A stretch of DNA of 64,000 bases from Annona cherimola (GCA_030490835.1 CM059971.1:54546012-54610011); one strand, 5' to 3'; numbered from the stretch's first letter, positions 23,702 through 35,999 are shown. The notes: generated by a model from the sequence alone, not told the origin. Numbers and translations are program-made.

Positions 23702-24189
23702 GATGATTGACAAAACCGATTTGAGTGGATACCTTTCATTAAAAATAATATGCTCATATTGCATTTTAAAATCATGCTTATGCTCATGCAAACAGAACAT
23801 TCACATATAAATATCATGTAAGCATATCCTACACTTCTCCCCATTCTTACTCTTCTCTTCTTACATCTCTCTCCCCTTTAATCATCTCTCTCCCTTTTAA
23901 TCGTCTCTCTCCCTTTTAATCATAAAGACTTATACTCAATTTTTCAACTCAAATACTCTTCTTCTCCTTAAATCTCTCTCCCCCTTTTTGTCAATATATC
24001 AAAAAGATTAGAGGGTAATCAAAGAGATAGGTGGGTTAGCTCCCCCTAAATGGGTGCTCCCCCTGAGTTTATGCTTATCCTAATTTTAGATACTACTTGT
24101 TGGACATGATACCAATTGTTGAAAACTTGATACCACTTACTTGATTTACCAGCTGATACCACTTGTTATAACATTTGTTGTTTTGTTAC

Positions 24190-27100
24190 TTAGGTGAGCT
24201 CAATCATTCCCATGTTATTTCTAATTTTATAGAATGCTTCTCTTGCTAGGGGTTTAGTAAAAATATCTGCAACTTGATCCTCAGTTCTAACAAATTCCAA
24301 ACATATGTCATGATTTTCTACATGTTCTCTAATGAAATGGTGTCTAAGATCTATATGTTTGGTCCTAGAATGCAACACAGGATTTTTGGTTAGACATATG
24401 GCACTTGTATTATCACATTTGATAGGTATATCTTTAAAATCCATGTCATAGTCCCTAAGTTGTTGTTTCATCCAAAGTAATTGGGCACAACAGCTTCCGG
24501 CGGCAATGTATTCGGCTTCCGCCGTAGATAAAGCAACACTAGTTTGTTTTCTTGAAAACCATGAAACCAACATGCTTCCAAGAAACTGACATGTTCCACT
24601 AGTGCTTTTTCTATCTACTTTGTAACCGGCAAAATCCGCATCCGAGTAGCCGATTAGATCAAAATTAGAGCCCTTTGGATACCATAGTCCTAAATTGGTA
24701 GTGTCTACTAGATATCTGAAAATTCTTTTCACAGCTACCATGTGTGATTCTTTTGGGCATGATTGAAATCTAGAGCACATACACACACTAAACAAAATAT
24801 CTGGCCTAGAAGTAGTTAAATACAATAAGGAACCTATCATGCTTCTATACAATCTTAAGTCAACTACTTTTCCTTTCTCATCTTTGTCCATTTTGATCGT
24901 TGAGCTCATAGGGGTGTTTGCTCCTTTGCTGTTCTCCATGCCAAACTTCTTGAGCATTTCTTTGATATACTTAGACTGGTTAATGAAAATTCCTTCATTT
25001 AATTGCTTGATTTGCAGTCCAAGGAAGAAATTGAGTTCTCCCATCATGCTCATCTCAAATTCTTTCTGCATAAGCTCAGAAAATTCTTGACAAATAGCTT
25101 CATTAGTAGCACCAAAAATAATATCATCAACATAAATTTGAATAATTAATATATCCTTTCCATTGTACTTGATAAACAAGGTGGTGTCTACCTTTCCCTT
25201 TTGAAAATCATGATCAATCAGAAATTTGCTTAGTCTTTCATACCAAGCTCTTGGAGCTTGTTTTAATCCATATAATGCTTTGGTTAGCTTATATACAAAT
25301 TTAGATTGATCTTTTTCCTCAAATCCTGGTAGTTGTTCTACATACACCTCTTCATTTATATAACCATTCAGGAATGCACTTTTAACATCCATTTGAAACA
25401 ATTTAAAGTTTATGTGAGATGCAAAAGCTAGTAAGATGCGAATTGCCTCTAATCTAGCAACCGGGGCATAGTATTCTTCAAAATCTATTCCTTCTTCTTG
25501 TGAGTATCCTTTTGCCACAAGTCTAGCTTTGTTCCTCACTACAAGTCCACTTTCATCTAATTTGTTCCTAAATACCCACTTGGTGCCAATAATAGTACAA
25601 TCATTTGGTCTAGGAACAAGGTGCCAAACTTGATTTCTTTCAAATTGATTTAGCTCTTCTTGCATTGCTATAATCCAGTTTTCATCATCAAGAGCTTGAT
25701 CAATGTTAGAAGGTTCAATTTTAGATACAAAAGCATATTGTCCACAAACATTTTGCATTGACCTTCTAGTTTTTACACCTTCATACACATTTCCTATAAC
25801 TTGTTCAATTGGATGTGCATGTTTGAATTTCAAGTCAGTTGGAGGTATGTAGGAATTGTTACCTTCACTTACCCTTTCCTCCATGGATTCTTCTTGCTTT
25901 TCCACATGCAGTTTTTCAAGGTCATTTGCTATGTCATCTGCATCACTTAAATCATCTTTTCTTTTAAAGCATGGGTTAGTTTCATCAAACACAACATGTA
26001 TGGATTCTTCTACAACTTGGTTTCGTTTATTGAAAACTCTATATGCTTTGCTATTTGATGAATAACCAAGGAATATTGCTTCATCACTTTTAGCATCTAA
26101 TTTTTCCAAGTTGGTTTTTCCATTGTTCAAAACATAGCATGTGCATCCAAAAGCATGAAAATAAGATATGTTTGGTTTCTTTCCTTTCCATAGCTCATAT
26201 GGGGTCTTTTTCAAGATTGCTCTAATGGTAACTCGATTCAATACATGACAAGCTGTACTTACAGCTTCACCCCAAAACTTCTTAGATAATTTGCTCTCAT
26301 TTAGCATAGTTCTAGCCATCTCTTGTATAGTTCTATTTTTCCTCTCCACTACTCCATTTTTTTGTGGAGTTCTTGGTGCAGAAAATGTGTGATGAATTCC
26401 TTTTTCATTACATAGTTCTATGAACCGTTTGTTCTCAAATTCACCACCATGGTCACTCCTTATAGATATAATGGTACTTTGTTTTTCATTTTCCACCAAG
26501 TTTACAAAAGTTTCAAACATAGAGAAGGCTTCGTCTTTACTAGCTAAGAGAATTATCCATGTAAATCTTGAAAAATCATCAACTATGACAAACACATATT
26601 TCTTTCCACCAATGGTTAAAATGTCGGATGGCCCATATAGATCCATGTGTAGCAATTCAAGTGGTCTTGTGGTAGAAATCTCCTTTTTGGTAGAAAAAGA
26701 CATCTTTGGTTGTTTAGATAATTGACATGCCTTACATATTTTGTCTTTGTCATATTTCAATTTAGGCAAGCCTTTCACCAAATTCTTTTTCCATAGGCTT
26801 TTTATGTTTCTCATGTTTATGTGTCCAAGCCTTTTATGCCAAACCCATGGATCATTATCAATGGCCATTAGACATTGACCATCTAATTCATCAAGAGAAA
26901 CCAAATATACATTTCCATGTCTTTTTCCACTAAACATGATATGTTCTCCATCAAACACATTACATATAGATGATTCAAACACAACTTTATATCCTTTATC
27001 ACATAATTGGCTAATGCTCATTAAATTGTGTTTGAGTCCTTCAACAAACAAAACATCCTCCATGCATGCATTTGAAATACTATAAATGTTTCCTTTACCT

Positions 27101-27264
27101 TTTATTTTACCTTTCTCATTATTTCCAAAGGCAACCGTTCCATCGTTGCAAGGTTTAAGTTTGTGAAACAAACTTCTTTCACCGGTCATATGCCTTGAGC
27201 AACCGCTATCCATGAACCATACGTTGTTTGCCTTTGCCTTTAAATAATTCTGAAAAATAAACAA
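24190..27264 (-). CDS. pol: Pol polyprotein of element A (protease, integrase, RT, RNase H), intact
   Basis: The 1024-residue frame is complete. Domains run in copia order. The aspartic protease motif is DSG (19-21). The integrase has an HHCC finger (about 142-180) and a DDE triad at D208, D271 and E307, with the expected 35 residues between the last two. Reverse transcriptase carries [10 protein letters not shown] and the catalytic YVDD (Y711). RNase H has SDADFAG (~870) and the STAEAEY motif. The products cut the polyprotein, copy the RNA and insert the cDNA. The first codon I can assign is a TTG, and the frame stays open upstream across the end of gag, so Pol is probably made as a Gag-Pol product in the +1 frame relative to gag. 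No break was seen. Confidence 0.93.
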   Translation of the reverse strand: MFIFQNYLKAKANNVWFMDSGCSRHMTGERSLFHKLKPCNDGTVAFGNNEKGKIKGKGNIYSISNACMEDVLFVEGLKHNLMSISQLCDKGYKVVFESSICNVFDGEHIMFSGKRHGNVYLVSLDELDGQCLMAIDNDPWVWHKRLGHINMRNIKSLWKKNLVKGLPKLKYDKDKICKACQLSKQPKMSFSTKKEISTTRPLELLHMDLYGPSDILTIGGKKYVFVIVDDFSRFTWIILLASKDEAFSMFETFVNLVENEKQSTIISIRSDHGGEFENKRFIELCNEKGIHHTFSAPRTPQKNGVVERKNRTIQEMARTMLNESKLSKKFWGEAVSTACHVLNRVTIRAILKKTPYELWKGKKPNISYFHAFGCTCYVLNNGKTNLEKLDAKSDEAIFLGYSSNSKAYRVFNKRNQVVEESIHVVFDETNPCFKRKDDLSDADDIANDLEKLHVEKQEESMEERVSEGNNSYIPPTDLKFKHAHPIEQVIGNVYEGVKTRRSMQNVCGQYAFVSKIEPSNIDQALDDENWIIAMQEELNQFERNQVWHLVPRPNDCTIIGTKWVFRNKLDESGLVVRNKARLVAKGYSQEEGIDFEEYYAPVARLEAIRILLAFASHINFKLFQMDVKSAFLNGYINEEVYVEQLPGFEEKDQSKFVYKLTKALYGLKQAPRAWYERLSKFLIDHDFQKGKVDTTLFIKYNGKDILIIQIYVDDIIFGATNEAICQEFSELMQKEFEMSMMGELNFFLGLQIKQLNEGIFINQSKYIKEMLKKFGMENSKGANTPMSSTIKMDKDEKGKVVDLRLYRSMIGSLLYLTTSRPDILFSVCMCSRFQSCPKESHMVAVKRIFRYLVDTTNLGLWYPKGSNFDLIGYSDADFAGYKVDRKSTSGTCQFLGSMLVSWFSRKQTSVALSTAEAEYIAAGSCCAQLLWMKQQLRDYDMDFKDIPIKCDNTSAICLTKNPVLHSRTKHIDLRHHFIREHVENHDICLEFVRTEDQVADIFTKPLAREAFYKIRNNMGMIELT

Positions 27265-27300
27265 GTAATTCTCATCTTTTTGGTACCCATTTTATGGGTC
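27239..27300 (-). other. gag-pol junction of element A with conserved TTATTTTTCAG
   Basis: Gag ends KWVPKR-stop at 27272-27274, and pol continues one base out of phase (+1). The complement contains TTGTTTATTTTTCAG just after the gag stop, identical in element B and nearly so in C (CCTTATTTTTCAG). It looks like a plant 3' splice acceptor. Either +1 shifting at AGA-TAA or splicing could join the frames. Confidence 0.5.
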
Positions 27301-29125
27301 CATTTGGGTTAGTAAAATTATTCAACCTTTGTTGCTCCAACTTAGAAAGTCCAAATCTTGTGTTCCTTGGAACCCAAACTAGTTTTGCACCATGGTAAAA
27401 TAATCTCTTAAAGTTACACTTATAAACTTTATGACCCATTTTATTGCAAAAGTTGCAAGCCATTGGTAATCTAGGAGTAGGCCTCCAAGTATATTTTGGT
27501 TCAAGTGTTGGCCTTCTAGTCCACATAACATTTCTCCTTTGTGGCTTGTATATAGGTGCAGTTTTGGTTTGATATTTTCCAAGTGTAGGCACATTTGATT
27601 TGCCACTTTCTTTTTGCTCAAATGTATTGTATCCAAGACCTCTTTTGTTTGTTTGGGAGGTCATGTTCAAAAACATCTTTACACTTTCTCCTGGATTAGA
27701 GAACTTTGCTAATGATTCATTTAATGATTTGTTCTCTTTTCTTAGTTTCTCTATCTCTTTCAACAATGATTCATTTTCTTCTTTCAGTTTTGTTGATTTT
27801 TCAGCTAGTTTTCCATTTTCAATAATAACAAAGTTACATTATTGTCTCTTTAATGTCAACTTGTTTCCTAGCTTTTTGATCTCTTCATATAATGAATCAT
27901 ATGCAAGTTGTAGTTCTTCTAATTCAGCACATTTGAGGCAATTATGAAAAGAAGAATAACTAGATTGAGAATGACAAGGTTTGGAAGTTACCTCTTCACT
28001 TTCTGTGTATTTTGTTGAGATGGATTGATCTTCCAAAACTTCCGTTGTGTTCAAGCATAGGAGATTTTCTTCTTTTTCGATCCTTGCCATGCAGCAAATT
28101 CTTGCACAATTTTCTGCAGTGTTGTCGTCGGTTGAAGAGCAACTTGTTGATGAAGTTTCTTCATTCACATACATGCCTCTTCCTCTTGGCCTTTGGTATT
28201 TTCTTCTTTCATGATTCTCCTTTGGTCTTTCTTCCGGTGTAGGACATTGAGCTTGCATATGTCCTACGCCCCCGCATCGGTAGCATTTTGTGACCTCCTT
28301 CTTCTTTTCTTTTTGTGGTCTTTCTTTGAAGTCTTTAAGATTCTTTTCTTTTCTCACAAATTTTCGAAACTTGCGAGTAAGAAGTGCGATATCTTCATCA
28401 CCATTATTAGACGAGGAGGTAGATTCATCTGAGTTGCGTGCCGCTTTTAATGCAATGATTTTCTTGCCTTTATGATTCTCTTCGTTTCTTCTCTTAATTA
28501 GCTCATATGACATTAGTGAGCTAATTAGATCTTCTAGCTTTAGGGTGTTGAGGTCTTTGGCTTCTTCAATAGCTGTAATCTTTGGAGTCCATGAATCCGG
28601 TAGAGCTCTCAATATCTTCATGACCTGCTCGGATTCAGAAATAGCTTTTCCAAGACCTTTTAGAGCATTAGTAATCTTAGAAAATCTAGCAAACATTTCA
28701 GAAATATTTTCTGTGTCTAGCATTCTAAAATTTTCAAACTCTCCAATCAAAATGTTTCTCCTGGTCCCTTGGACTTGGGAGGTTCCTTCATAAATAGATG
28801 TTAGAGTATCCCATATCTCTTTTGCAGTCAAACAAGAAGATACTCTATCATACTCCGAAGCCGTAAGAGCACAAAATAAAGAATTCATTGCCTTGGCATT
28901 GCTCTTGACGGTTCTTACTTCCTCTTCGGTCCACTTGGAAGCTCTTTCATCAATTGGCAAAGTTACACCATCTTGGATAGCAATCCAAGAATCCATATCG
29001 GTAGCCATGATGAGTTGCTTCATACGAAGCTTCCAATAGCCAAAGTTGTTCCCATCAAACAATGGTGGCCTTATAAAAGATTGGCCCTCGGCAAAAGCGG
29101 GAACGGAAGTAGATTGGGATGCCAT
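27272..29125 (-). pseudogene. gag: Gag of element A, interrupted by one premature stop
   Basis: Gag packages the RNA in virus-like particles in the cytoplasm. The frame starts MASQSTSVPAFAEGQSF at 29125 and carries the UBN2/copia-type Gag domain (YWKLRMKQLI near residue 30). One CCHC zinc knuckle (CYRCGGVGHMQAQC, ~280) lies in the middle and a second (CNFCNKMGHKVYKC) near the C-terminus. A TAA stop at 27839-27841 replaces the CAG-type codon of element B, splitting a 617-codon frame after residue 428; downstream sequence stays in the same frame. A coiled-coil-like Lys/Glu/Asn segment follows the stop. A keeps a 13-residue stretch before the first knuckle that B lacks. Confidence 0.9.
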
Positions 29126-29159
29126 ATGATTGGATCTCTTTGATTCAATTCAAAGACCT

Positions 29160-29171
29160 GCTCTGATACCA
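29160..29171 (-). promoter_or_regulatory. Primer-binding site of element A
   Basis: The complement TGGTATCAGAGC is complementary to the 3' end of plant initiator methionine tRNA and lies two bases from the 5' LTR end. It primes minus-strand cDNA synthesis. Confidence 0.93.
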
Positions 29172-29173
29172 CT

Positions 29174-30834
29174 TGTTGGATCCCGAATAGATGGCAAAAC
29201 CCAAGAGGGGAGGGGTGAATTGGGTTCTTAAAAATTTCTTTGGTAACTTAAAAACTTAACCCCTTGTAGAATTAATCCCCTTGAATGAAAAAACTGAATG
29301 GAAAGCAAAGTAATAAAGAGAGCAGAAATAAAAGCAAGTAGACAAGGATTTTATAGTGGTTCGGGCAACCTCCCTACTCCACTCTTCCAAGCTCACACTC
29401 CTTGTGACTTGGGTTCCACTATTGTATTCCGCGAATACAACTAGAGCCTCTTGCTCTCTTCTAGATTCTAGCTCTAGGGGGCATCAACAACTAGAGCCTC
29501 TTGCTCTCTTCTAGATTCCAGCTCTAGGGGGCATATACAACTAGAGCCTCTTGCTCTCTTCTAGATTCTAGCTCTAGGGGGCATCAAACACTTAGCACAA
29601 GTAGGTGATGAGTCACACTCCAATCACACACTACTTTGCTACCACTTGATCTTAGCTACGCAAGCTAAATCAAGTTCAACAAAAACAAGTAAACAATAAA
29701 AGTAAACTACACTTTACAGGTGTGTAGAAACGATTTAGCGCAGGGAAGAACTTGTAGATGATGGCTTTGAAGTTTCTGAATGTAGCTCTTGCAACTTGAA
29801 ACACAATTCTTCCTCCTTGAGTGATTTGATCTCTTTGAAGCTCTTATGGATATGAGTTATGCTCACTTAATGATCCTCTTGTACCTCCTTCGTTCACAAT
29901 GGGTTGTATTTATAAGTTTGGAGGGAATCCGAACGTTAGAAGGTTGGTGGCGTGCATTTAATGCGCCAACGTTCGAAAATAATCCGACCGTTGCGACCCA
30001 AGTCGCAGATGGAGTCGACTTCGGGTGCGACTTCGCTTCTTCGTCGCAGCTTCAAGTTCCAGTCAGGGTCGACTTGGGTTCTCGACTTGACCCAAGTCGC
30101 AGGTGAAGTCAACTTCGGGTGCGACTTCACCTCGGCAGTTTGCTTTATGAACTTGAATAATTTCGAGATGCTTTGTTACTTCATGCCTTTGCTTCTTTTG
30201 TATTTTTCATGTCTTGAATCATTGAGTCTTGCTTTCATTAGCTCCATGATCTCCAAACCTTTGACTTGATAGACTTGATTTGATCTTGAACACCTTGAAA
30301 CTTTTTGTCTTGGACTTGAGAGGCTTTGAGTTGATTTTTGAAATCATTTAATCTTGAAACTACATCTTTGATCTTTGAAAGAAGCTTGAATCAGTATCTT
30401 TGAATCTCCAAAACCTCAAGTCGCACTTCGGGGTCGACTTTGTTCGCGACTTCACCCAAGTCGCAACTGGAGTCGACTTCACTTGCGACTTCGATATTCT
30501 GCTGCTCCGAAATTCAACTCTGGAAGAAATTGCACGACTGAAGTCGATATCGAGGTCGACTTCGTCTGCGACTTGGCTACCCAAGTCGCATGTGGAGTCG
30601 ACTTGACCTGCGACTTCACTTGGTCTTCTTCTCATTTCAGCTCTGGACGTTCTGCATGTTTGAAGTCGATCATGTAGTCGACTTGGGGATCGACTTGGCC
30701 TTCCTAACTTGATTTTCTTCAAATGTATATTCCTTAAGACATTTCACAAACTTGTTAGTAGCCAAGACTTTTCTCAAATTGATTTGTTAATCATCAAAAC
30801 ATAGATTTAGCTAGTTTTCCTCATGTTTCCAACA
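29174..30834 (-). repeat. 5' LTR of element A, 1661 bp
   Basis: Bounded by TGTTGG...CCAACA, with the same organisation as the 3' LTR. It has three ~50-bp VNTR copies (29440-29585) and seven intact GTCGAC sites, with one array site changed to GTCAAC at about 30108. One 39-bp unit present in the 3' LTR is missing near 29998. This LTR drives transcription of the element. Confidence 0.93.
29907..30697 (-). promoter_or_regulatory. Promoter region of element A 5' LTR: GTCGAC arrays, palindrome, TATA
   Basis: Read in the transcription direction: the distal GTCGAC/AAGTCGCA array (30697-30415), a ~290-bp spacer, the proximal array (30130-29995), a GGCGCATTAAATGC palindrome flanked by CGAACGTT/AACGTTCG (about 29980-29935), then TATAAATA (29914-29907). 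The order is the same in B. Function as a promoter is inferred from the TATA box and LTR position. Confidence 0.65.
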
Positions 30835-31449
30835 CTGTGTGCCAGCAGCGTCCTCCCAAGAGGTGGGGGCACAAGGAAAGTCATGAATGAATGAATGCAT
30901 TGCATTCTTATGAAATGCATGAAAAAGTTTCTGTCCCATTGGTAATTGATCACTTGGTAAGTGTCTCCTACCAAATGGGGAGAAATGCATTTGAATGAAA
31001 AAAAAATGTTTACTTGCCAAAGAAAAAGATTTGCTTACTGAGTATTATTACTCATATGTGTTTTCAAAATGAAAAACAGGCTATGGAGCTAACTCATAAA
31101 GGATGCCAGGTAGAAATGACCTGCAAATTTAATTGCAGTTCTATGTATGCGTCCAAAGGGACAAATGTATGATAATCATGTTGAAGACATGTTTTATGGA
31201 TATTACAAACATGATTGTACTTATGTGAATTATTTCAATAAAAGAAGATATTAATGGTTTTATGATGATATGGATGAGTCTATTATGAATAAAGTGTATG
31301 CTTATGTGATGAAAAAAAAGAAATTTTTTTTTGGACAAAATCCAATTAAGTATCCGCCGCGTGATCAAGGCAACAATCCTGACTCACATTTACCAATCAA
31401 AATCGATCCCGGAGTAAGGCTTCTAGGCACCCCGATTCGGGGCGCCACA

Positions 31450-32053
31450 TGAACCCACGATCCAAGATCACTTATCACCTCCTACATCCCCAGCTGAAAT
31501 CTCTGGCTCACGTTCTCTTTTTGACCAACTACTCAGCCAGATGTTACCTCCTGAGCAATTTCCCTATCCCGTTTCCCCTTTAGTGTTTTACAAATTCTAG
31601 TTTCTCCTACCACCTATATATGATGATTGACAAGGAGATGAGATAGTTTGAACTTTTGTGAACTTTAGTACTTTTGGGAATTTTGATATTTTTTGGGGGA
31701 TAGTTCATTTTAGGTCTGGTTAGGCTATATCTAGGCATATGATGTGTTTTGGAAATTTCAACATTATTAACTATGATCAATTATTAATGGAATGACATTT
31801 TGATATGACTTGATTGATTTAAGCTTGAATGTTTTATTTTGACTCGGTATGATTGATTGAATGCCTCAAATGATATGTTTGCATGTTTTGGTATATGAAT
31901 TGATTTGGAATATCATGAAAATTAAAATGAGGTAATAGCTTGGCTAAATGAAATTGAGAAGCATGAAAGGATTTCACAAGTCATAACAAAACAATTTGTC
32001 TACTGAAAGGTTAATCTCAAATTGGTTTTGTCAATCATCAAAAAGGGGGTGAT
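31450..32053 (+). pseudogene. 3' end of an older Sirevirus: ORF3 tail, untranslated region, polypurine tract
   Basis: From 31453 a frame of about 50 codons runs to TAG at 31600 and ends FPYPVSPLVFYKF. This parallels the C-terminus of ORF3 in element C (YPISQFQFTKSLVLFE). Next comes 'TGATGATTGACAAGGAG' and a U-rich region resembling that of C, then a polypurine tract AAAAAGGGGGTGAT ending at 32053, directly before the LTR. The rest of the element was lost at 31449/31450, where LTR-Y copy 1 ends. This shows that ORF3 was present in at least two Sirevirus copies here. Confidence 0.65.
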
Positions 32054-33654
32054 TATTGTAAATGAATGGAAAATCAAGCACAATTCATGTTTTGATGATT
32101 AATAATTTAATTTGAGAGGTTTTATAGCACTAACATGTGTGTTGAAGTGTTTTAAGAGTTAGGGGTTTCAAGATCCAAAGCTTGACAGGCCAAGTCGAAC
32201 ACCAAGTTGATTCAGGCATCGACTTGGGTCAAGTCGACATTGAAGTCAACTTTGGCATGGACTTTGAAGGGCTATTTTTCGACAATGCTGAAATTTTAGA
32301 TGCATAAGCAGGTGAAGTTGCACCCGAAGTCAACTTCGCATGCGACTTAGGTCAATTCGCAACCTAAGTCGACTCCGTCACCAACTTGAGGTATCTTCAG
32401 GGGTCTGAAGCTAAATCTGACAAAGTCAAGTCGCACATAAAGTCAACTCAGAAATGCGCCTTGGGTGGTGTTGTAAACCAAGTCGACCCATGCATGCAAC
32501 TTGAGCACAAGGAAGCTAAAATCAAGATATTCTAAGCCCGAAGGTGACTAGTTTGGATCAAGAATGAATATTCAAATATGATTCAAGGTTCAAAACGCAA
32601 ACTCATTTGAGAATTTTCATATGGGAGAGAACAAGCCAAATGCACAAGAAAACCAATGGCCCAAATGCATAAATCAAGACCTTTGAAGGCAAAATAAGAA
32701 GAAAGAAAGAAACCCATGCTAAATGATCGAGGGTATGAGATGTGAAAGTTCAAATGAGAAAAATGAGAAGTGAAGTCGCAACTCAAGTCGACTTTACTTG
32801 TGACTTTAGTCAAGTCTAAGACCAAGTCAACCTATAATGAAACTTAAAGCAGAAGAGTGAAGATCAAAGTTGTAACCCAAGTCAACTCCAGTTTGTGACT
32901 TAGGTGAAGTCGCACATGAAGTCGACTCTGAATACAACTTGAGTCGTAATAGTTGAAAAAATTAGAACGTTGGTGCATTGAATACACGCCACCTACCACA
33001 AAATGTTCGAATTTACTCCTCTCCTATTTAATACACTTCAAATGGAAGGGAGAGGGTTAGTTAGTGCATTGATTAGCTTCAACCTTTCAATCCTCAAGTT
33101 TTCAAGCGATCATTAAAAGCTTTCCAAGAAGAACTGAGCCATTGTTTGCAAGTGCTGAATTGATCAATCAACAACTCATTCCACACATTCTTCTCAGTGC
33201 TAAATTTGTTCCTTACACATCTGTAAAGTGTAGGTTTATATTTTGCTCATTGTTCATTTGTGGTATTATTTGGTTTGGTGTTAGAGAGCAAGACCAAGTG
33301 AAGGCAAAGTAGTGTGTGGTTGGAGTATGACTCACCACCTGCTTGTGCAAAACTTGTATAGGCCCCCCTAAAGCTGAAATCTAGAAGAGCAAGGGCTTTT
33401 AGTGTAATCATATTGATTTAGTGAAATCTAAGACACAACGGTGTGTTCTTGGAGGAGTAGAGTACGGAGAGTTGTCTTGAACTACTATAATTTTTGTGTT
33501 CAATTTGTCTACTCTATTTGTTATTCCATTCTTCACTTTTTCATTCAAAAGGACTTAGTTCACAAGGGGTTACATCTGATATACCGAAAGAAATTTTAGA
33601 AGAACCTAATTCACCCCTCCCCTCTCGGATTTTGTCACAAATTCGATACTAATA
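32054..33654 (+). repeat. Old Sirevirus 3' LTR, ~1.6 kb, diverged
   Basis: It starts TATTGTAAATGAATGG after the polypurine tract and ends 'GATTTTGTCACAAATTCG' ATACTAATA, matching decayed ends of the young LTRs. It holds a decayed GTCGAC array (32180-32500 and 32770-32950). It also holds a TATA-like TATTTAATA (~33027), one VNTR copy and 'CACCCCTCCCCTCTCGG'. About half of the former GTCGAC sites read GTCAAC. It is older than the LTRs of A-C. Confidence 0.8.
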
Positions 33655-34330
33655 GTAATGACCAATATAGTATCAATGATGTTAAAGATGCAAGAAAAAT
33701 AAATTTCACAAGATGCAAAGTTGGCCATGATAAGAGCAAAGTTGGAAGCACTCCAAAAACCGCCTATAAAGACTTAAAAATCCCATTTTAAGAGCCTGCA
33801 AATGTTTCCCCTCAAATCTTGGAGCAAGTGAGGAAAGAGGTAACTATTCCATAACTCATTCCTCAGAAGCGCTATAAGTAAATGGCGAGTAAGATGCCTA
33901 AGGCCTATGATGAGTTAGATGAGAATTTTGAGCCAACTAAAAGAGAGGGGCCAAAGGGACCACATGTGACCTATGGTGGGTATAACTCGTCTACTCCAAA
34001 ACCACATCCTCAAGCTTAATAGACACATGTTCCAAGTATGATTACCCAGCCATCTCCTCCACCGACACATGTTATGCCCTTAGTGGAACCTACATTTGAG
34101 AAGATTCCACCGTTGTAGTCAAGTTTGGTGAAGATACCGCCATGCGCTAAGCGCAAATTTAGGCATAGGAAAAGTGTGTGCTTCTGCCTAATATCTATTT
34201 TGGTGTATATAACCTGGACATCAAGCAAGAGATTGCTCACATGAGATTGCTTGCAGTATTTGCAAGGCGTTTGAGCATGAGGCTAAAGAATGTCAAATGA
34301 AGGGACAGAGGAAAAGGGGAGATTAAATTT
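33655..34330 (+). pseudogene. Degenerate retrotransposon Gag remnant with a CCHC knuckle
   Basis: Short in-frame pieces separated by stops include MTNIVSMMLKMQEK and KLAMIRAKLEALQKPPIKT. A complete CCHC zinc knuckle CSICKAFEHEAKEC lies at 34252-34293, followed by a basic tail KGQRKRGD and a stop at about 34326. This layout fits the C-terminal nucleocapsid part of a retroelement Gag. The superfamily cannot be set from what remains. Confidence 0.55.
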
Positions 34331-35999
34331 GAGTGTTTTCTTCTTTATGTAATAAGATGTTTCTGAATTGTAATAAACTTGCAGTAGATAATAAAAATAT
34401 TCTTTTATGTGGAAGGATATATTACTTATTCGAATAATGGCTATGCTTGAACTTAAGACATTATCTCTTAAGTTGAAATATTATCTTTGTTACAAACATG
34501 GCCTCTCACGAAAATCCTCCACGACCTAACACAAAGAAAAGGCCAGGTTAGGGAGTTAATCCATCATTAGCTGGTATTCCAAAGCGGGTATGTCGAGAGT
34601 AAGAATACTTTTAAGGTCAAGCCAAGGAGTTTTTCGCAATCTCACCGCAAGTGCACGGGTCGTAGATTGTAGTATATAAATTATCGATCCACAGGGAATT
34701 TAGGACTATAAATTTTACTTTTAAATGCTTTCGTGTCGAATACGGAGAGAATATAGCAAATAAAATAGAAAAGTGGGAAGAGAAAATAGTAAATAAAATG
34801 AAAAAGAAATAGAAAAATGGGAAGAGAAAATTGCAAATTAGAACGAGTAGAGATCGAGAGTACGAGTACCTAGGGTCTAGGATTTCACATGCGTCCTTTG
34901 CAACGGGTAGGGGTATAATTATTTAATCTGGATATTGTTTGTTAAGTGAGAACAAATCCTAATTTAACTTTACACCTTCTCTCGAAACCTACAAGACATA
35001 CCCTAATTTTTTTAACCACCTATTCTCATGGGATTAAGTTAATTAGAATCCATTACGTTCTATGGTTTTTTCATAGAATTCTTCAAGGCCATCATGCCTA
35101 TTCTCATGGTCTTAGATTTCCAGGTTTAATATCTTGATTATCGTATATTAGGTTTCCACATCTCGGTCCCATCACCTAATATATGAAATTCATGCCAAAG
35201 TATGGGCCCATGTACAAAACAAGCATAAAAATCACAAGATATTAAATTAACAATAATATCCATCTTAAATAAATTAACAACCCACACCACGCTACATTGT
35301 ACGCATGCTACATCATAAACCCTAGATTTAGGGTTTAGCCAAGTATGTTTAAGTCCAAAATAAAAATAAAATCCAAATCCATCTTAAACAAAGTAATAAA
35401 AATTAAAAAGGGAAAAGATAGGAATGCTTATTGGTTTTAAGCTCCCGATGGTGTGTCAGCCGCTCCACGCAACTCGTCTTCTCTCAAAATTCTGCTGCTG
35501 GAATTTTTCTTGTTGTTGCACGTTCGATCCTTTTTCCCCCTCTGCTCGTCCCATTTTATAGCTGCATATATGCGCAATTTGCTAATGGAATTTGTATTGG
35601 TCTTGGATTGCATAACCCTTGCTAGGATTGCGTATGCAAATTGGACAACCGAATTAGAATTCAGCATAATCTTGAACTCATGCTGGTCGTTCATTTTCAA
35701 TAGTCTGGAATAATGGAACGGCTGGATGGTTATAAACAGCGGACCCCACATGAATTTCCACAATCAGCAGCTTGAATTAATTGGGCGGTGATTAATTGGA
35801 CAGCTTTTGGTTGACATGTACAGCTACATGCTAAGGGCGGTGATGATCTTGCACGGTTTTGAAATTGACAATCTGGACGGTTGATTTGTGTGGACAACTT
35901 GTGGGGCCCATGTGAAGTTTTGGACGCCTGGAATTAATTGAGAAATATCTGGACGTTGCTGATCAAGTGGGGCCCTTGATTCCGTTTCCATGTTGAATT
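34331..35999. other. Old repeat-like DNA hosting elements B and C, left part
   Basis: No gene is supported. Around 34634-34710 the string 'CCGCAAGTGCACGGGTCG' and 'ATCGATCCACAGGGAATTT' resembles sequence often seen in plant LTRs. From about 35700 the DNA is rich in TGGACGGTT, GAATTAATTGG and GGGGCCCA motifs, which continue at 44633-44723 and 55650-56200. That shows the three pieces were contiguous before B and C inserted. The short frames at 35437-35763 are not recognised. Confidence 0.45.

Larger units (their letters stand above)
21988..30834 (-). mobile_element. Sirevirus-type Ty1/copia retrotransposon A, complete, 8.8 kb
   Basis: The copy is flanked by the perfect 5-bp duplication CTGTG (21983-21987 and 30835-30839). 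Transcription order on the minus strand is LTR, PBS, gag, pol, polypurine tract, LTR. The LTR pair differs at about seven substitutions plus one 39-bp unit, indicating a recent insertion. Gag has one in-frame stop, and pol is intact. Only about 500 bp separates pol from the 3' LTR, so the third gene present in element C is missing. It is inserted in LTR-Y copy 1. Confidence 0.95.
19912..31449 (+). repeat. LTR-Y copy 1 (complete LTR, split by element A)
   Basis: It begins TGTGAAACCTGATCTGAGAC and ends GGCGCCACA, matching the ends of the solo LTR at 57471-61203. The two parts are 19912-21987 and 30840-31449 once element A and one CTGTG are removed, about 2.7 kb in all. Internal blocks are shared with the solo copy, for example GAGGCTTTGGTGGAGGTAGA, CTTCACTATTGCC, 'GTTGATCACTTGGTAAGTG' and 'GATCAGGGCAACAATCCTGA' variants. 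The flanks (CCCCA left, TGAAC right) do not match, and no PBS follows. The copy therefore probably arose by recombination between LTRs at different sites. It lacks the minisatellite and ~295-bp duplication seen in the solo copy. Confidence 0.75.

Noticed and set aside
24839..26725. Plus-strand frames opposite pol of element A
   Set aside because: Antisense shadows of a real pol gene; the same shadows recur opposite pol in B and C.
34634..34720. Start of a specific gypsy LTR ('AAGTGCACGGGTCG' block)
   Set aside because: The block looks familiar from plant repeats, but no matching LTR end, PBS or second copy could be found in the window.
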